This document shows positions 20,426 to 31,892 of a DNA stretch of 64,000 nucleotides, in pieces. This stretch comes from Phoronis australis. Taxonomy: Eukaryota; Phoronida; Phoronidae. Both the position numbers and the translations under genes were made by a program. Position 1 is the first letter of the stretch. The number at the start of each line of letters is the position of its first letter. The DNA lies in NCBI GenBank assembly GCA_002633005.1, contig NMRA01000054.1, positions 1-64,000 of the forward strand. The letters are read 5' to 3'. The notes below the pieces were generated by a model, which was not told where the DNA came from, ran no database searches, and saw nothing but the letters and a program-made list of their open reading frames with translations.

Positions 20426-21748
20426 TTACGTATTCTGAAGTCGTTGATCAGAATGTTCACATTCACTTCGTTGTTTAAGAAAAATAGCAAACGATTCCAA
20501 AACGCACTCATCCTCGTCTGTTTCTGACGCTGACGACGACGACAGTTTGTCGTGGAACTTCTGAGCCTGGTGTTTCCGTGGCGGCCACTGGCGAAACCAA
20601 CGAGAAGGGCGGAAGTTGTAATCGGAATTATCAGAATCATACTCATAATCTGTCGGTTCCTGTAGAAGAGCGTCAACAGGCAGCAACTCAGCATCCTGAA
20701 AACTTAAATTACTTCCACTGCTCCACTCCTCATCGGACGACATGACGACCGAATCTGAGATGATTGACGAAATGCCATGCTCTACAGAAACTTTGGTTTT
20801 GATTTTTGCGCATGACGATTTGCTAACGAGATTTTCCAGTTTTACTTTTGGAAGATCGACGTTACTTGTATCCATACTGTCACTCCTAGGCTTTTGACTG
20901 CTGTTAAGTGCCGAATAAAAATTAGACATTGTACTTCTTTTAGTCTTTGTGCTCTCAGCTTCCTTACTACGCTGAATAAATGGCAATTTACCCGGTTGGA
21001 TTGATTGCACCGTCCCCGGAACGATGATCTCGAACAGAAAGTCGTTAGATTCTAGCTTCTTGATTGGGTATCCTGAAAATTTTGCAAGCTCTTTAATATC
21101 TTCCAGGGGCAACCCAGGAGAAGGAATTCTTGGACGAAGACGACCTGTTTTAAAGAAAGTTAGTCGCTGGTCTGGACAGAGTGGGTCCCAATATAGTTTC
21201 TTGTCGTCATGAGTTTGCGCACTTTTGCATGAATACAAATTTTTCTTGAAGATGGAAGACTTCATTAAATGCCCGATTTTCCCCGTATTACGCTTAATTC
21301 TTGGAGGTTGCTTTTGCAGCAGAATCGGGAAATGCTGTTTATAAAAATCCGGGGTTAACCCTCCTGTCTCCGTTTTAACACCAATCGTCGTACCTTCGTA
21401 CACGTGCCAGCGCGAGAACAAATCTCCTTTGTCAGTAGATTGACGCAAAAACTTTTTTTTTGTTAGCACTGGCTTTCTCAGCAGAGGCAGTTTTGATTGC
21501 GCAACAGGTGGCTTTATTTTAGACGGATAGAGCGGAAAATGTTGAATATCTGGCAGTCTTTTTAAGTCCCTGAGAAGCTCTTGTCTCTCTAATGTCGGTA
21601 CACTTTTAATTCGATAGGTATTGCGGATAGTTTCAATTGCCCTTTTAACTTCTTCGCTGATTTGTACCACTCCCTCCTTGTCCTCTTTACTCGCTAATTT
21701 TGGCAAAGAATCTTTCACTGCGTCAAACCATCGTTGAAAGGGCTTGTT
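20426..21748 (-). CDS. last exon of an unrecognised multi-exon gene (440 codons)
   Basis: An open frame of 440 codons ends at TAA (20426-20428). It has no usable ATG near its start. On the minus strand it is preceded by an acceptor (GTTTCCAG at 21749-21756) with an in-frame stop further upstream, so it is a terminal exon entered in phase 0 at NKPFQRWFDAVKDSLPKL. The first half is basic and proline-rich with many short K/R/P motifs. The last 150 residues are acidic and serine-rich (SSDEEWSSGSN, EPTDYEYDSDNSDYNF, SSSSASETDEDE), typical of disordered, casein-kinase-like target tails. Upstream exons were not found. No family was recognised; a structural or nuclear role would be a guess. Confidence 0.72.
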   Translation of the reverse strand, partial: NKPFQRWFDAVKDSLPKLASKEDKEGVVQISEEVKRAIETIRNTYRIKSVPTLERQELLRDLKRLPDIQHFPLYPSKIKPPVAQSKLPLLRKPVLTKKKFLRQSTDKGDLFSRWHVYEGTTIGVKTETGGLTPDFYKQHFPILLQKQPPRIKRNTGKIGHLMKSSIFKKNLYSCKSAQTHDDKKLYWDPLCPDQRLTFFKTGRLRPRIPSPGLPLEDIKELAKFSGYPIKKLESNDFLFEIIVPGTVQSIQPGKLPFIQRSKEAESTKTKRSTMSNFYSALNSSQKPRSDSMDTSNVDLPKVKLENLVSKSSCAKIKTKVSVEHGISSIISDSVVMSSDEEWSSGSNLSFQDAELLPVDALLQEPTDYEYDSDNSDYNFRPSRWFRQWPPRKHQAQKFHDKLSSSSASETDEDECVLESFAIFLKQRSECEHSDQRLQNT

Positions 21749-22059
21749 CTGGAAACAGGAAAACCATGCTCAACTATGAACAAAACAACGACAAATTTAG
21801 CCAGTAACTTCATACCAAGAAAGCAGCTGTTTGGTCTCCATTCACTAACTGCGTTGATATGAACAACAATGATTTATTAATCTTCCAGTTTGTTGTATAT
21901 GTATGGCATACGTCGCTGTCGCATTAAAAACTGTAATGTCCGAGAAACAAGTTGGCCAACTGTTAAGGAAATTTTATTTGTTTCTCCGGCGGCCAAGGAT
22001 CCATTTGTTTGAGATCCCAGTCTTTCGAACACCAAATCCCAGGTACCTAAACTACACGG

Positions 22060-22200
22060 TTAACGTACTCATAAACACTGTCACGGACGCATGAACACGA
22101 CTCACGGACCTGCAAACACCGTCCACTGACTCACAAACACGGGAACGGACTCACAAAATACGATCCATTCACCCAAATACACGGGACACGGGCTCAATTT
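22060..22200. repeat. decayed minisatellite with CACGGACTCAC words
   Basis: Irregular repeats of words such as AAACACGG, ACTCACGGAC and ACTCACAAA, about 18-22 bp apart. Confidence 0.6.
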
Positions 22201-22362
22201 ACAAGGATACTCGGTTAACGGACCGCCAAACACGGGTCACGTACTCATCGGCCTTCTGGGTCAGCTGACATCTACATTTTGTCAGTAAACCGTGTTTCTT
22301 CGTGAATGTGAGTCCGTGTCCCGTGTATTTGTGTGAATGGATCGTGTTTTGTGAATTCTTTA
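22140..22362. repeat. inverted repeat with about 45-bp arms
   Basis: 22150-22195 and 22312-22357 are near reverse complements (arm core CCGTGTCCCGTGTATTTG on the right). The spacer is about 115 bp. Confidence 0.8.
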
Positions 22363-22504
22363 GGAGAATCATAGCAAAGCCCGTGAAAAGTGTGTTTAAT
22401 GTTGCACTAAATGACCCGAAACTTTGTATTTCGAATTGAATTAAACGTACCAATCAGACTTGTGAATTTGAAGTGTCTAGCTCATAATTTTAGTTTGCAC
22501 TCAA

Positions 22505-22517
22505 TGACCTTTGACCT
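22505..22517 (-). promoter_or_regulatory. perfect DR1-type nuclear-receptor half-site pair
   Basis: TGACCT-T-TGACCT is the reverse complement of AGGTCA-A-AGGTCA, the classical DR1 arrangement bound by HNF4, RXR and COUP-TF type receptors. The match is exact, but it lies inside a repeat and its function is unknown. Confidence 0.45.
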
Positions 22518-22932
22518 ATTCTCCCTGATTGGATGGCCCTATTGCTTAGTAAAGTAGAATATTTGATGGGCATGTGGGTTTACACCACTGTGCTGGAATT
22601 GATGAGAATTCCTTGAAAAATGTAGGAGAAATAACCGTTTGAAAAGTAAATGACCGTTGCATTAATTGACCGTATCCAGTGCATTACAAGCCTCTTAAGT
22701 AGAACTACTGCAAAGTCTGTGAAAAGATTTAATGCTGAGAATCACAGTTGTTTAAATGCTGACATATCAGAATACTTGGTGAATGAAAAGGTCAATTTTC
22801 AGTGAAAAAATGCACCTAATGACCCCATGATTGCACCAAATGACCTGAAACTTTGGATTTCGAATTGAATTTTTTTACCAATCAGACTTGTGAATTTGAC
22901 CTGTCTAGCTAAAAATTTTAGTTTGCACCTAA

Positions 22933-22945
22933 TGACCTTTGACCT
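22933..22945 (-). promoter_or_regulatory. second perfect DR1-type half-site pair
   Basis: The same 13-base word as at 22505, in the next repeat copy. A third, degenerate version (TGACCTTTGACAC) is at 23530-23542. Confidence 0.45.
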
Positions 22946-23896
22946 GTTTTTTTCTGATGGGATGAGTCGAGTACTAAAAAAAGTATTTTTTTATTTGCCT
23001 TGTTGACTTATACGTGTGCACCGAATTTCAAAATGAGAGCTTTTAAACAGAAGAAGGGCCATTTTAAAAATTATATGACATTTGCACCAAACGACCTCTC
23101 CCGGTTCAATTTGGAACATGACCATATAACGAATCAAAATTTATGTACTGTCAAAAATCATATGCTGAATTTGAAGAACATACTTGCAGCCATGTTGGAG
23201 TTATTAAGCCTCGAAGATGGTCGGAAGAAGAATAAGAAGAATAAAAACTAGAACGCCATTGCGTATGCGCACTTACAACTCTGCGAGTGGTACATGTATA
23301 TGTATGTGCATAGCGAATTATAGGGACATTACATTGCACAGAAGTTGCATCCTTTGTGTGAAAGAGAGAGATGCCCCTGGTAACTATGAAAGAGCAAGAG
23401 TTAAGAGTAAAAATATCAACGGAAAACTGAACCTAATGACCCCAAAGTTTGTGACTGAATCTTCTTTACGAATGAAAATTATATACGTGATTATGTGAGG
23501 TCTAGCTCAAAAATCACATTTGCACATAATGACCTTTGACACGGATACTCGGTTCCCTTTTGTGCAATTTAAATTCCGAGTAAGGTTCGGAGGAACTTTT
23601 CTAGTGCCTGCTTTTTATTAAGATTCGGAGAGTCTACCTAAAAACCTGTAGAAGAAGAAAGCAATTTGACGGAATGCACTCTCTGACCCGTTTCGGATCA
23701 ATCCGATGCATTTTGAATCAAATCCATGTGATCAATAGAATTTGATCGGCAATTGGTTGAACCACCCTGAATATGAATGTCCTTAATGACCCCAAAGTTG
23801 CACCTAGTGACCCATAAAGTTTGTGACTGAACTTCCATTGTGAATGGTAATCATATCATGATTACGAACAAAGGTCTAGATCAAAAATCAATATAG

Positions 23897-24760
23897 CCTC
23901 GAATGGCAGATACAACCGTGTAATAACCCATAAAGTTATCTCACTTGTGAGATAACATTTTGCCATGAAACACAGGCTGGATTCGAACCCGGGCCTCAAG
24001 TTTCGAGTAGCCGACTTTACTACTACATCACACAGCGGCTGACGTCATCGAACATGAAAATAGAATACTTAAATGAGCACGCGCAACAATCGCATGTTCA
24101 GCAAAGGGCATTGCACCGACATTTATACGTTATGAAAAATAAGACGCATAATTTCCATAAAAACGATGTTTTGATTTAGTGAAATTTTTCTCTCGTGTTC
24201 TCTCACTTGTAAATCACCGATCTCCAATTTGAATGCAGGTATCGTGTCGTCGGAATCCTTTGACTTGAACATTATAGTCAGTTACTAGTGGTAACCAACT
24301 TTAGCAGCAGATATTTTCCCGGTCGAAGCTTAGCGTGATAAAATGTGTAGTAAGCTATAATAGTTGCTAAACCTTAATTTATAGATTCACTTTATTTCTA
24401 TTTTGTTTTGTTTTTCAATTTGTTTTGAGTAAAAGCATTATTTGATAAAAATAGCTCGATTTTTCTTAATAGGTCACGACCTCCGACCCCCGGCCTCTGA
24501 CATAGAAAGTAGTTACAAAGCCGTGGCGAGTCGAGAAAGGTACACCAATTAATTGCAATGTTTCTCGTTCAGTAGGTGGTATAAATAAATTATTACATGT
24601 TCTCAGTCGTTATCCCCCTTATCTAGAGCCCTCGAGGATTTTGTAGAATTATCACCCTCGGGGCTAACGTCCCCGGGCGATAATTCTCCAAAATCCACTC
24701 GGGCTCTAGATAACGGGGGATTACGACTTTGCTATGTAATAATCTATATTTATCCTATAC
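23897..24760 (-). mobile_element. 850-bp repeat, copy 2: tRNA-like head and long terminal hairpin
   Basis: Homologous to 17763-18620 through the tRNA-like head (minus strand, B-box GGGTTCGAATCC), the body and the terminal hairpin (24581-24753). This copy keeps a perfect small hairpin near the head, GTTATCTCAC..GTGAGATAAC at about 23936-23957, which copy 1 has largely lost. The end shared by both copies is ATGTAATAATCTATATTTAT. Confidence 0.8.
24581..24753. repeat. long hairpin at the end of repeat copy 2
   Basis: Same structure as 18439-18612, about 80-bp arms with a few extra mismatches. The GC-rich tip is GGGGCTAACGTCCCCGGG. Confidence 0.9.
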
Positions 24761-24824
24761 GCGTGATGGTATGCCCATGAATAACAGGTTCAATTGTGAA
24801 GTTTTATATGGAAAAACTACTTTT

Positions 24825-24880
24825 CCGTATTCAACGCGCGTTGAACATGAATTTTACGTATTCAACGCGCGTTGAATACG
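24825..24880. repeat. paired GCGC-centred palindromes
   Basis: TTCAACGCGCGTTGAA occurs at 24830-24845. A longer perfect palindrome with 12-nt arms (CGTATTCAACGC and its complement) is at 24857-24880. Confidence 0.9.
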
Positions 24881-25962
24881 GATGCCTCTTTTCTCTCCAA
24901 AATTCCCAACTGAGCACACAATACACAACAATTGAAACATGATTCTTTATATATACCATCAACTTGGGTTTAGCCCCTATCGCAATATTTCCACATGTTA
25001 AACAAAAAAGTGAACTAAAAATATTGTTGACAATTTTTCTTAATGTACCTCGAAATTTTGCACCTGAGCAGAATACTTAAATCACAAAAAAGTCTCGAAC
25101 TTGCCACAATATATTTGGGATTAGGAATGCAGTATGCATTATCAGTGCATGCCACCTTTTGGTCAACTATTGCACTACACTAGTTGAGGTATTTTTACGA
25201 TCAAATATGAGTCAATTTTTAAATTCGTTCTCAGAACAAACAAAATAATTCGAGCCCAAAAGCAAAACTGCAACTACAGTAAATAGCGTATTTTTGTCAA
25301 TTTCATGATAAATTTCGGAAAACCTTCAACCTAAAAATGATAAGAACTGCGCGCAAGGAGCATTTTAAGAAGCGTCTGAAAGTGCATTTACCACAACGTC
25401 TGGGTGTCCTGCACAGAATTACTCAACGAAGTCAAGAAAAATCGTCAGAAACGTAAGCAAACTTTAACTTAGAAATGCATTTAGATCAATCTGTGAGGAA
25501 AATACTGAAAATAGCAGATATGCACCCCAAGCCTTTAGCTACTGTAAAACTTGAATACCGTGTCATGCAGGCTGCAAAAAATTAATTCATAAAAATGTTG
25601 CGTGGACGTATACGTGTCACGCGATCTGCAATCATCATTGATAAAAGATGGCAAACAACACAAAGACAAGCGGAGCAATCTGTGTAAACCCGCTTCTTTA
25701 AAGAATACTCAATGGAGCGTATAGGATAAATTCGCCCTCGTTCAAAAACTTTTGCATATCACGAATCTCGATATTATAACCACTGGTACAAACACGTACG
25801 TCGTATAACCTATATATAACCATAGACTATAGTACATGGACCGCCAACTCCGTATACTTTCAATGGACGAAATTTGTGCTCTTACGCACAAGCCCTTACG
25901 TCATTATTCACTGACGACACCTTTTCTGGTGCAATTTCCGGCAAGTACGTTGTCTGCTAAGC
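24881..25962. other. unassigned AT-rich region
   Basis: Nothing recognised. No ORF with domain content or convincing splice sites. Confidence 0.5.
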
Positions 25963-26095
25963 ATGGTCGACTGCTGCGTGGCCGGTTGTTCGGCCACACA
26001 CGCGAAATGCAAAGGCGTTAGCTTACATACCAACCAAAGACCCCATAATCGGCTGGGGGAAGAAAAGCTTATTTCTTGAGTCAACGTGAATGGCA
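25963..26095 (+). pseudogene. decayed THAP-type zinc-finger exon
   Basis: ATG at 25963 opens MVDCCVAGCSATHAKCKGVSLH, the usual start of a THAP domain (C-x4-C spacing, then S-x-H). The next residues should be an F-P pair but the frame breaks. One base later, KDPIIGWGKK continues the pattern that follows it in THAP proteins. The Cys pair is intact; the Phe-Pro and the later C-x2-H pair are not seen. THAP domains are DNA-binding and occur in P-element-like transposases and derived host genes. The evidence is a short match only. Confidence 0.4.
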
Positions 26096-26139
26096 GTTGT
26101 TTCAGCAATAAGGCTTTATACATTTGTTCAAGGCACTTT

Positions 26140-28037
26140 TAAGATGAACGTTTTATAAGAGGCTCTGGAAGGCCTACTACTTAACCCTGTCTTCTCAAAT
26201 CCATTTTTGTTTTCTCCGTTTTGATGAAAACTATCTGGTAAACTTTTTGACGAAAATTGTCAACTAAATTTCTCCCAAAGGTATTGACTCGTAAACTCTT
26301 GTCCTTACGAGCAAGTTCAGCCATAGTCTAGTGAGCGAATTAACCAAATTACGCTTCGCTGGCCCTGATCAGACGGTTGGTCTCAGCAGAATGCGCACAT
26401 TTGGCCAGGATTTGGATCAGCGATTTCAACAAATAAGTATAACCTTTAACATAAATAAGGATTACATTAATACTTCAGAAATAACCACCTGGACCAGTCA
26501 AAATCTATCTCGCAATTCAACAGCAGGTTACACAATCATTTCATGTCTAATATATGCGCACAAATTCTCTCGACTGCAGTCTATGAAATTGCAACCAACT
26601 TCTTTGAAAGCATGGAACAGGAACACCAGAGGGGTGTGAAGGTTGTTTTTATCCTCCAAACGTTTTTTAAATTTTCGCCTTAAAAGGTCGGCGGAGGCAA
26701 GTTACAATGCATGGATTTTGACAATGGGGTTTATTATGGATATCAAATAATATAGTAAAAAGTTATTTTAAAATCCAAAAAATGTTTTTTGTATGGATTA
26801 CAGCACATCCATTATTTCCATGTAGTCCAATGGGGAAATGGGTAGTAAGAGTGGAATTTCAAAAGGCTTTTATTAAAAAGTGGTTCCTAACTATTTAAAG
26901 TGAGATATTTTCTTCTACCAAACTAGGGTGAAATAAAAATATTTCATCGTCAATATTGTGGGAGTTTTTTTTAAGTTCCTGTGAAATGCCGCCTAAAACG
27001 CAGAATTTTGGGCAATTCTATGAAGCTCTCCAGCATTGGAGGTAAAATTGAACAGTTTACCAAAACAGGAAAATCGATAGCGTCTGTTTGTACAGCGATT
27101 TCCTTCGAAATTTGGCTCTTATTTATGTACGGATACATAGTATTTATTTAATAATTAGTAGAACAATGTTTATATGTTGTGTTTACTTCGCGTAGAATCG
27201 GTTGCTGTTAATACAATAGCACTCAGCAGTGTTTAGTGATCATTAGCAGGCCCCGCCAGACTCGATTTCCTAGTCAATCGACGAAAGTCTGTGCTTAAAA
27301 TTCTTGCTACATGTAGTTTGATAATGTATTAAGCAATTTTTAGTATTCCCTCCTTCAACTGGTTATCATTTTAAGAACTGGGTCGTGTACGGTGATTCCC
27401 TCATAAGTCGACGTAGCGTGGGCTTAACAAAAGCTAGCCTTGGTACAAAGCCAGCTGGCTAGGCTGGCTAAACATAAGTCAACGGTTCAGTCAAGGTGAC
27501 GTTTTGATATACGCCTTTTGGATAATGGAGTAGAATTTTTGACAATATTCAGTACAAAATTGGCAAAAGAATAAAACTGCTAAAGGGGAGGGGGGCATAT
27601 TTTTGCCACAACGTGAGTAAAATACAAATATTTCTTTACAAAAATTCCCAAATATCAAGGAATGTGTATCACAACTACACACTTCAGTGCAAGTTTTCTA
27701 ATGTAGAATATTCATTTTCTATACAGAAGATTCAGTTACACAAGTTATGTAATATACAGCCAGTTTTGAAAAGCCGCCGACTTTGAAAAAGTGGTCTGTG
27801 AAAAGTTAAATCATTGTATACCATATATGCATAACCCCCAAAAATCGCACCAGAGTTTATTCTTATTTAATAGTAAGACACTGGAATACCCACAATAAGA
27901 ATTGTCAATGTCAATTCAAAGCAGCACGCCACCAAGAACAATGTGTTTTCGATTTCAATTTTATAGACCACCTCAATTTATAATCACTATTGCCCATCAA
28001 CAGGAACTCCTCATTATTTTTAAACTGAGGTTACTTT
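26140..28037. other. unassigned AT-rich region
   Basis: Frames at 26331-26639 (+) and 27491-27682 (-) show no domain or flanking splice support. Confidence 0.5.
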
Positions 28038-28330
28038 CAGTGGCGCATCCAAGATAACATAAGGGGGGGCAAGATGTTGCCTCGGAGAATTGGGCGCAAT
28101 CGTATGCACAGGCGGCCCGAAAAGAAGTTGCGGGGGCTGGCGATGTGAACCTTGGTGTACCCAAATTCTATCTGACTAGTAACACGGTTCCGCCGCATTC
28201 TATCCCCCCACTGCCATTCAAAATTGGTGCACTCGATTTCTTCACGCTGCCGCTGTTTAATTTTCCTTGCACCAGCCAAAGGGGGGTGGGCCCACCTGCC
28301 CCCCCCCCAAAAAAAAAAATCCGCGTATGA
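28038..28330. mobile_element. MITE-like element with CAGTGGCG-type end
   Basis: Starts CAGTGGCGCATCC followed by a G-run and ends after C10 and A11 runs with ATCCGCG, a worn form of the usual GGATCCGCCACTG. Such ends are typical of hAT-like MITEs. Similar ends are seen at 48919/49156 and 54867-54881. Confidence 0.5.
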
Positions 28331-28372
28331 TTTTAAAGGAGAATGCCACTCGATTCAATTAGTCTTTTTTGC

Positions 28373-29760
28373 CGTCTTAATCGGTCTATATCCACATCGC
28401 CTCGCATACGGTCGACGTTACCTCGCCAAGAGGTGTCGCGTTAACCTGTGAGGAAGGTGAGAAACGACGCTAGCGACGTCAGTGGTTCATATGCAGAGTG
28501 AATGCCGCAATGTTGCTGTGCATCGTTCCCGCTTGTCCGAACTAAACAGCTTCCAGGAAAGCGGGTATATCGTTTTTTTTGCTTCCTCGAGAGTCCGAAA
28601 TGCTTAGGAAGTGGCTCATGGTAGTGAAGAATGAAATCTACGCTGTAAATAGCAAGTATGAGGCCGTGAAACTTCTCCGTGTCTGTGGCATGCAGACGTC
28701 GACAGTGCCTCACGAATGCCGGCTTACCAAATATCCATACGTTCCGTTGTCTGAGCTTGTTCACGACGCCTCTCTAGTATTTCTTCATCACTGTATTCTT
28801 GTTCGAATTGATAGCCTGTAAAACTTAATGATCCACCTGCGAAGTCGGGACTGATGAGCTCTACCTCGTCCTAAGTCGGTATTGCGAGTTGCCATGTTGG
28901 CGTTTATTACTGAGCGTTCTGTTTCAAAATGAATTATTCTCACTCTAACCAATACTTATATGAAACTGAAACAAAGTCTCTGTCTCATTAGATGCAATTT
29001 GTAATGCCTTTGGAGTTTTCGTGAGAGCAAATGATTTGAGAAGCCAGCAATGAATAAATCACTGCCTTACCGGCTTTAGGTGCAATAAAACTAATTGACG
29101 GGTCACCGATGCCGTGTGAGCTCATGCTAATTTAGTGTTTGTTGGCAGAAATTGTTGTGAAACAACTCGATTTCCATCCCACGGCCAGGTGTTAGGGGAA
29201 TCTTTATTTACATTTATATTACTCAAATAATGATTGTCAATGTACAACTTCTGCCCTGACGTGCTGTGGCCAAAGCGGAACCTGAATTCGCGGCCCCCGA
29301 CGAGTAAGTAGATTTGCAGTTTCGTGGCTAATTCACCAATATAATCACGCGACATTACTTTGGCTCACTATTATAGCATTTTCTTTACTGGAAGTTGATT
29401 TTCCACTGAACTTATTGTTTATGTTCGTGGTGTTTCCGAGCCACTGACCGGGATAACGAGTCAATCCGGCCGGCCGCGACTGGCCTGATCGGGCTCCGAG
29501 CCACTGGCCAAGATAACAAGCGTTTTGTGTTTAGAACTCAAAAAATCACAAGTCTAAACAAAACAGATCTAGGTTCTCCTGTCTGTATCTCACGGAAAAT
29601 ACTTCGAAATTACCTCCGACCACACCCCAAACGCCTGCTACGGACCTTATTGGCCTGCCGAACTTTGTACGGGTTTTACATCGAAGTTTGATGATTTATT
29701 GGTGTTAAATGATTACTTCAAGCGATAAGCTGACACCAGTAATCCGTGTTGTGAACTGTT
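28373..29760 (+). mobile_element. interspersed repeat, copy A (inverse of 61198-62732)
   Basis: Two blocks, 28373-28780 and about 29110-29700, match 62350-62732 and 61198-61740 in reverse orientation and in the same internal order. The copies diverge clearly by eye but align over long stretches, such as the region around CTTAATCGG and TATATCCACATCGCCTC, and the region around GTCGGGGGCCGCG. Frames on either strand are broken in one copy or the other, so none is called coding. The class of element is not recognised. Confidence 0.8.
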
Positions 29761-31376
29761 GAGCACACTGCGTGTGAAACCGATGACGTCTTTGGATAAT
29801 TTCAACACCTCCGTCTGCCGTCAGGTGTCAGGTAACGCAACCATACGTGTTGTTATGGAGTAGAACTACTCGACCTAAATTGATACAAATTAGGTTGTTT
29901 TTTGGGAGGCATGCTCCTTTAATGCCAGAAACATTTGAGTTTTCCATCTCACGTCAAATTATAATTTTCTACCATCCTTTTTTGTTTTCCAGTTTCACTG
30001 GGCAGAAAATAATAGTACATGCCGACCATTATGAGTCTCTAAGTTCAGTAATGGGCAATGGTTTTGTAATAAAATGAATGTTGAAAAGGTCTCTTAATAT
30101 TGGTATCGAACAAACATGACGGTGTGTTTATTTTGCAATAACTCTCACATCTTTATTGAAATGTAATTACAAAGGAAAATTCAATGTAATTTAGAATTGT
30201 GACGATAGAACAGAAACAATAAGTTTCCTAACATGTTAACTAGTCTATGGTGACCTTCGTACCATGAAACATGGTCCAGTTACGCATATCATTGTTTTAC
30301 TTGTGGATTGCCTGTCTTTTAGTCATTATGTCCTTAATAGAACAACATCTAACTCTGGACAAAGCGTGCGATTCTATGAAAAGAGGTCATTAAACTGCAA
30401 GAATCTAAAGACAATGCAAATAATAAATAAAAAAAATGTTCATATGCAAAAGAACTCGAATGTCTATTAGTGTATTATGATCTTCAAGTAATGTAAAAAC
30501 ATACATAACTAGCTTCTAAAACACATACTTTTAACCATAAATTAGATGGAAACAGGAATACTTCAGAGTTGCACCATCATGAACTACTAGATAATGTATA
30601 CATAACATCTTATCTAGAAAGGCAACACCTATGTGAAATAACTTCACATAAAGGTGACAAAATTTCTATATTTCATGGACACAGAAGTTCCACTAATCTG
30701 TCAAATGATTTTGGAGAGAGTTTATCCAAGTTTAGCTGAGTCTGAAAGACTTCTCTTGAAGTCTGCTCAATGTTACATAGAAGACTATGTACTGTGTGAA
30801 ACAAAATGTGTGGATCAAAATCAAAAAAACAAACTAAAGCAAATCATTTCCAACACACAGGAAGTCTAAAGTCTATGTAAATCAATCAAACCTCCATAAA
30901 ATAACCTTATTTTGTGTCATCCACCACCAGAAAAGAATAAACGAGACTAATATTATGCAACAAGGGTTTACAAGGCAATGGTAAACTAGGTAGAAAATGC
31001 ACCGATTTTGGTTTCACCGACTGTAAGCGTTCAAGAGTGGCACACCCTAAATCGTGTAAAATCACTCCACTCGTATCACCAGCAGTTTAGTACACATTTC
31101 AGCATTTATAGAAAACCATAAAACTATCCGTAAGACATCGACTCATTCAAGGGTTCAACAACAGAAGTAAGCCACTGTGATGAGACTAAGCATTGCTACT
31201 GGAATATATATTGATAGGTTTGAGTCCTAATCAAGTAGCTTGGAAATACAATGGCATAGGTGACCACCAATTGCCCATTCGTACAAACATCACAATGACT
31301 TCCCACACCCCCAACCTCCGCCGGTCAGCACCCGCTGATGAAGGGGTGAACACATATATCCTTTAAAAAATCTATT
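29761..31376. other. unassigned region with one possible short frame
   Basis: A plus frame at 30654-30869 (71 codons, KFLYFMDTEVPLICQ onward) has protein-like composition, but there is no domain and no clear splice sites. Nothing else was recognised. Confidence 0.4.
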
Positions 31377-31892
31377 CTAGAAATCAGCATGGCAAGCGCA
31401 CATCTTTAAGTAACCTGTAACAGTATTCAAAAATTCAGATTTTCGCTTACATAGCTTAATGTCTATGTTCAGCAGCTTAAGAACTTCTTTCAAATTCACA
31501 ACTTTCAGATTGCCCAACTTTTTGTCTCTCATCATCTCACACAAGTTTTCTCCTCCATACATAATCGGGTGGATTACCCCTACTTCACGAAACACTGCGT
31601 CCCTAATTTCCTCCTCCCAGATACGTCGACTATTTGCAACATCATCTTCGTCTTCATCTTCAAAAACTGCTTTGCGTTTTATTTGAAGTTCAAGTCGTGA
31701 AAAAAGCTAGATATCTGTTTGGCTGTACGCCACTTATTGGACGGTAACTTCGATCTGATGAACTGAACACACTGTCTTGGGTCTGCTTTTTGGCCACTTT
31801 TCTCGCCATCGTTGAACATATTTGTAAGGAAATCCCTCACACCTTCGGACATTCTTGGGCCTTTTTTGACCGATTTCAATGTCTACCCTTCC
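31377..31892 (-). pseudogene. frameshifted ORF with QISSFFSRL-type domain
   Basis: Two minus frames (31879-31679 and 31686-31377) become one if the T6 run near 31704 is a T7. The first ends in QISSFF and the second supplies SRLELQIKRK. A motif of GE.SG.KADP, then a Q-I-x-S-F-F-S-R-L close, is common near the end of uncharacterised, repeat-associated proteins in marine invertebrates (from memory; no domain name is known to me). The tail is EDEDEDD, then IWEEEIRDAVF, ending ACHADF. One missing base argues for a pseudogene or a sequencing indel. Confidence 0.5.

Larger units (their letters stand above)
22400..23890. repeat. degenerate spaced repeats with TGCACCTAATGACC core
   Basis: A block of about 110 bp (GACC.GAAACTTTG..TTTCGAATTGAAT..ACCAATCAGACTTGTGAATTTGA..GTCTAGCT, ending in a TGACC pair) recurs at 22404-22517 and 22837-22945; more diverged copies are near 23431-23542 and 23775-23890. 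The spacing is 340-430 bp, so this is a decayed long-period tandem repeat. Two copies end in a perfect TGACCTTTGACCT. Short ORFs within it are not credible. Confidence 0.75.

Noticed and set aside
21815-21850. Minus-strand start exon (METKQLLS) just upstream of the 440-codon exon
   Set aside because: It would end in phase 2 while the next exon needs phase 0, and the intron would be about 65 bp.
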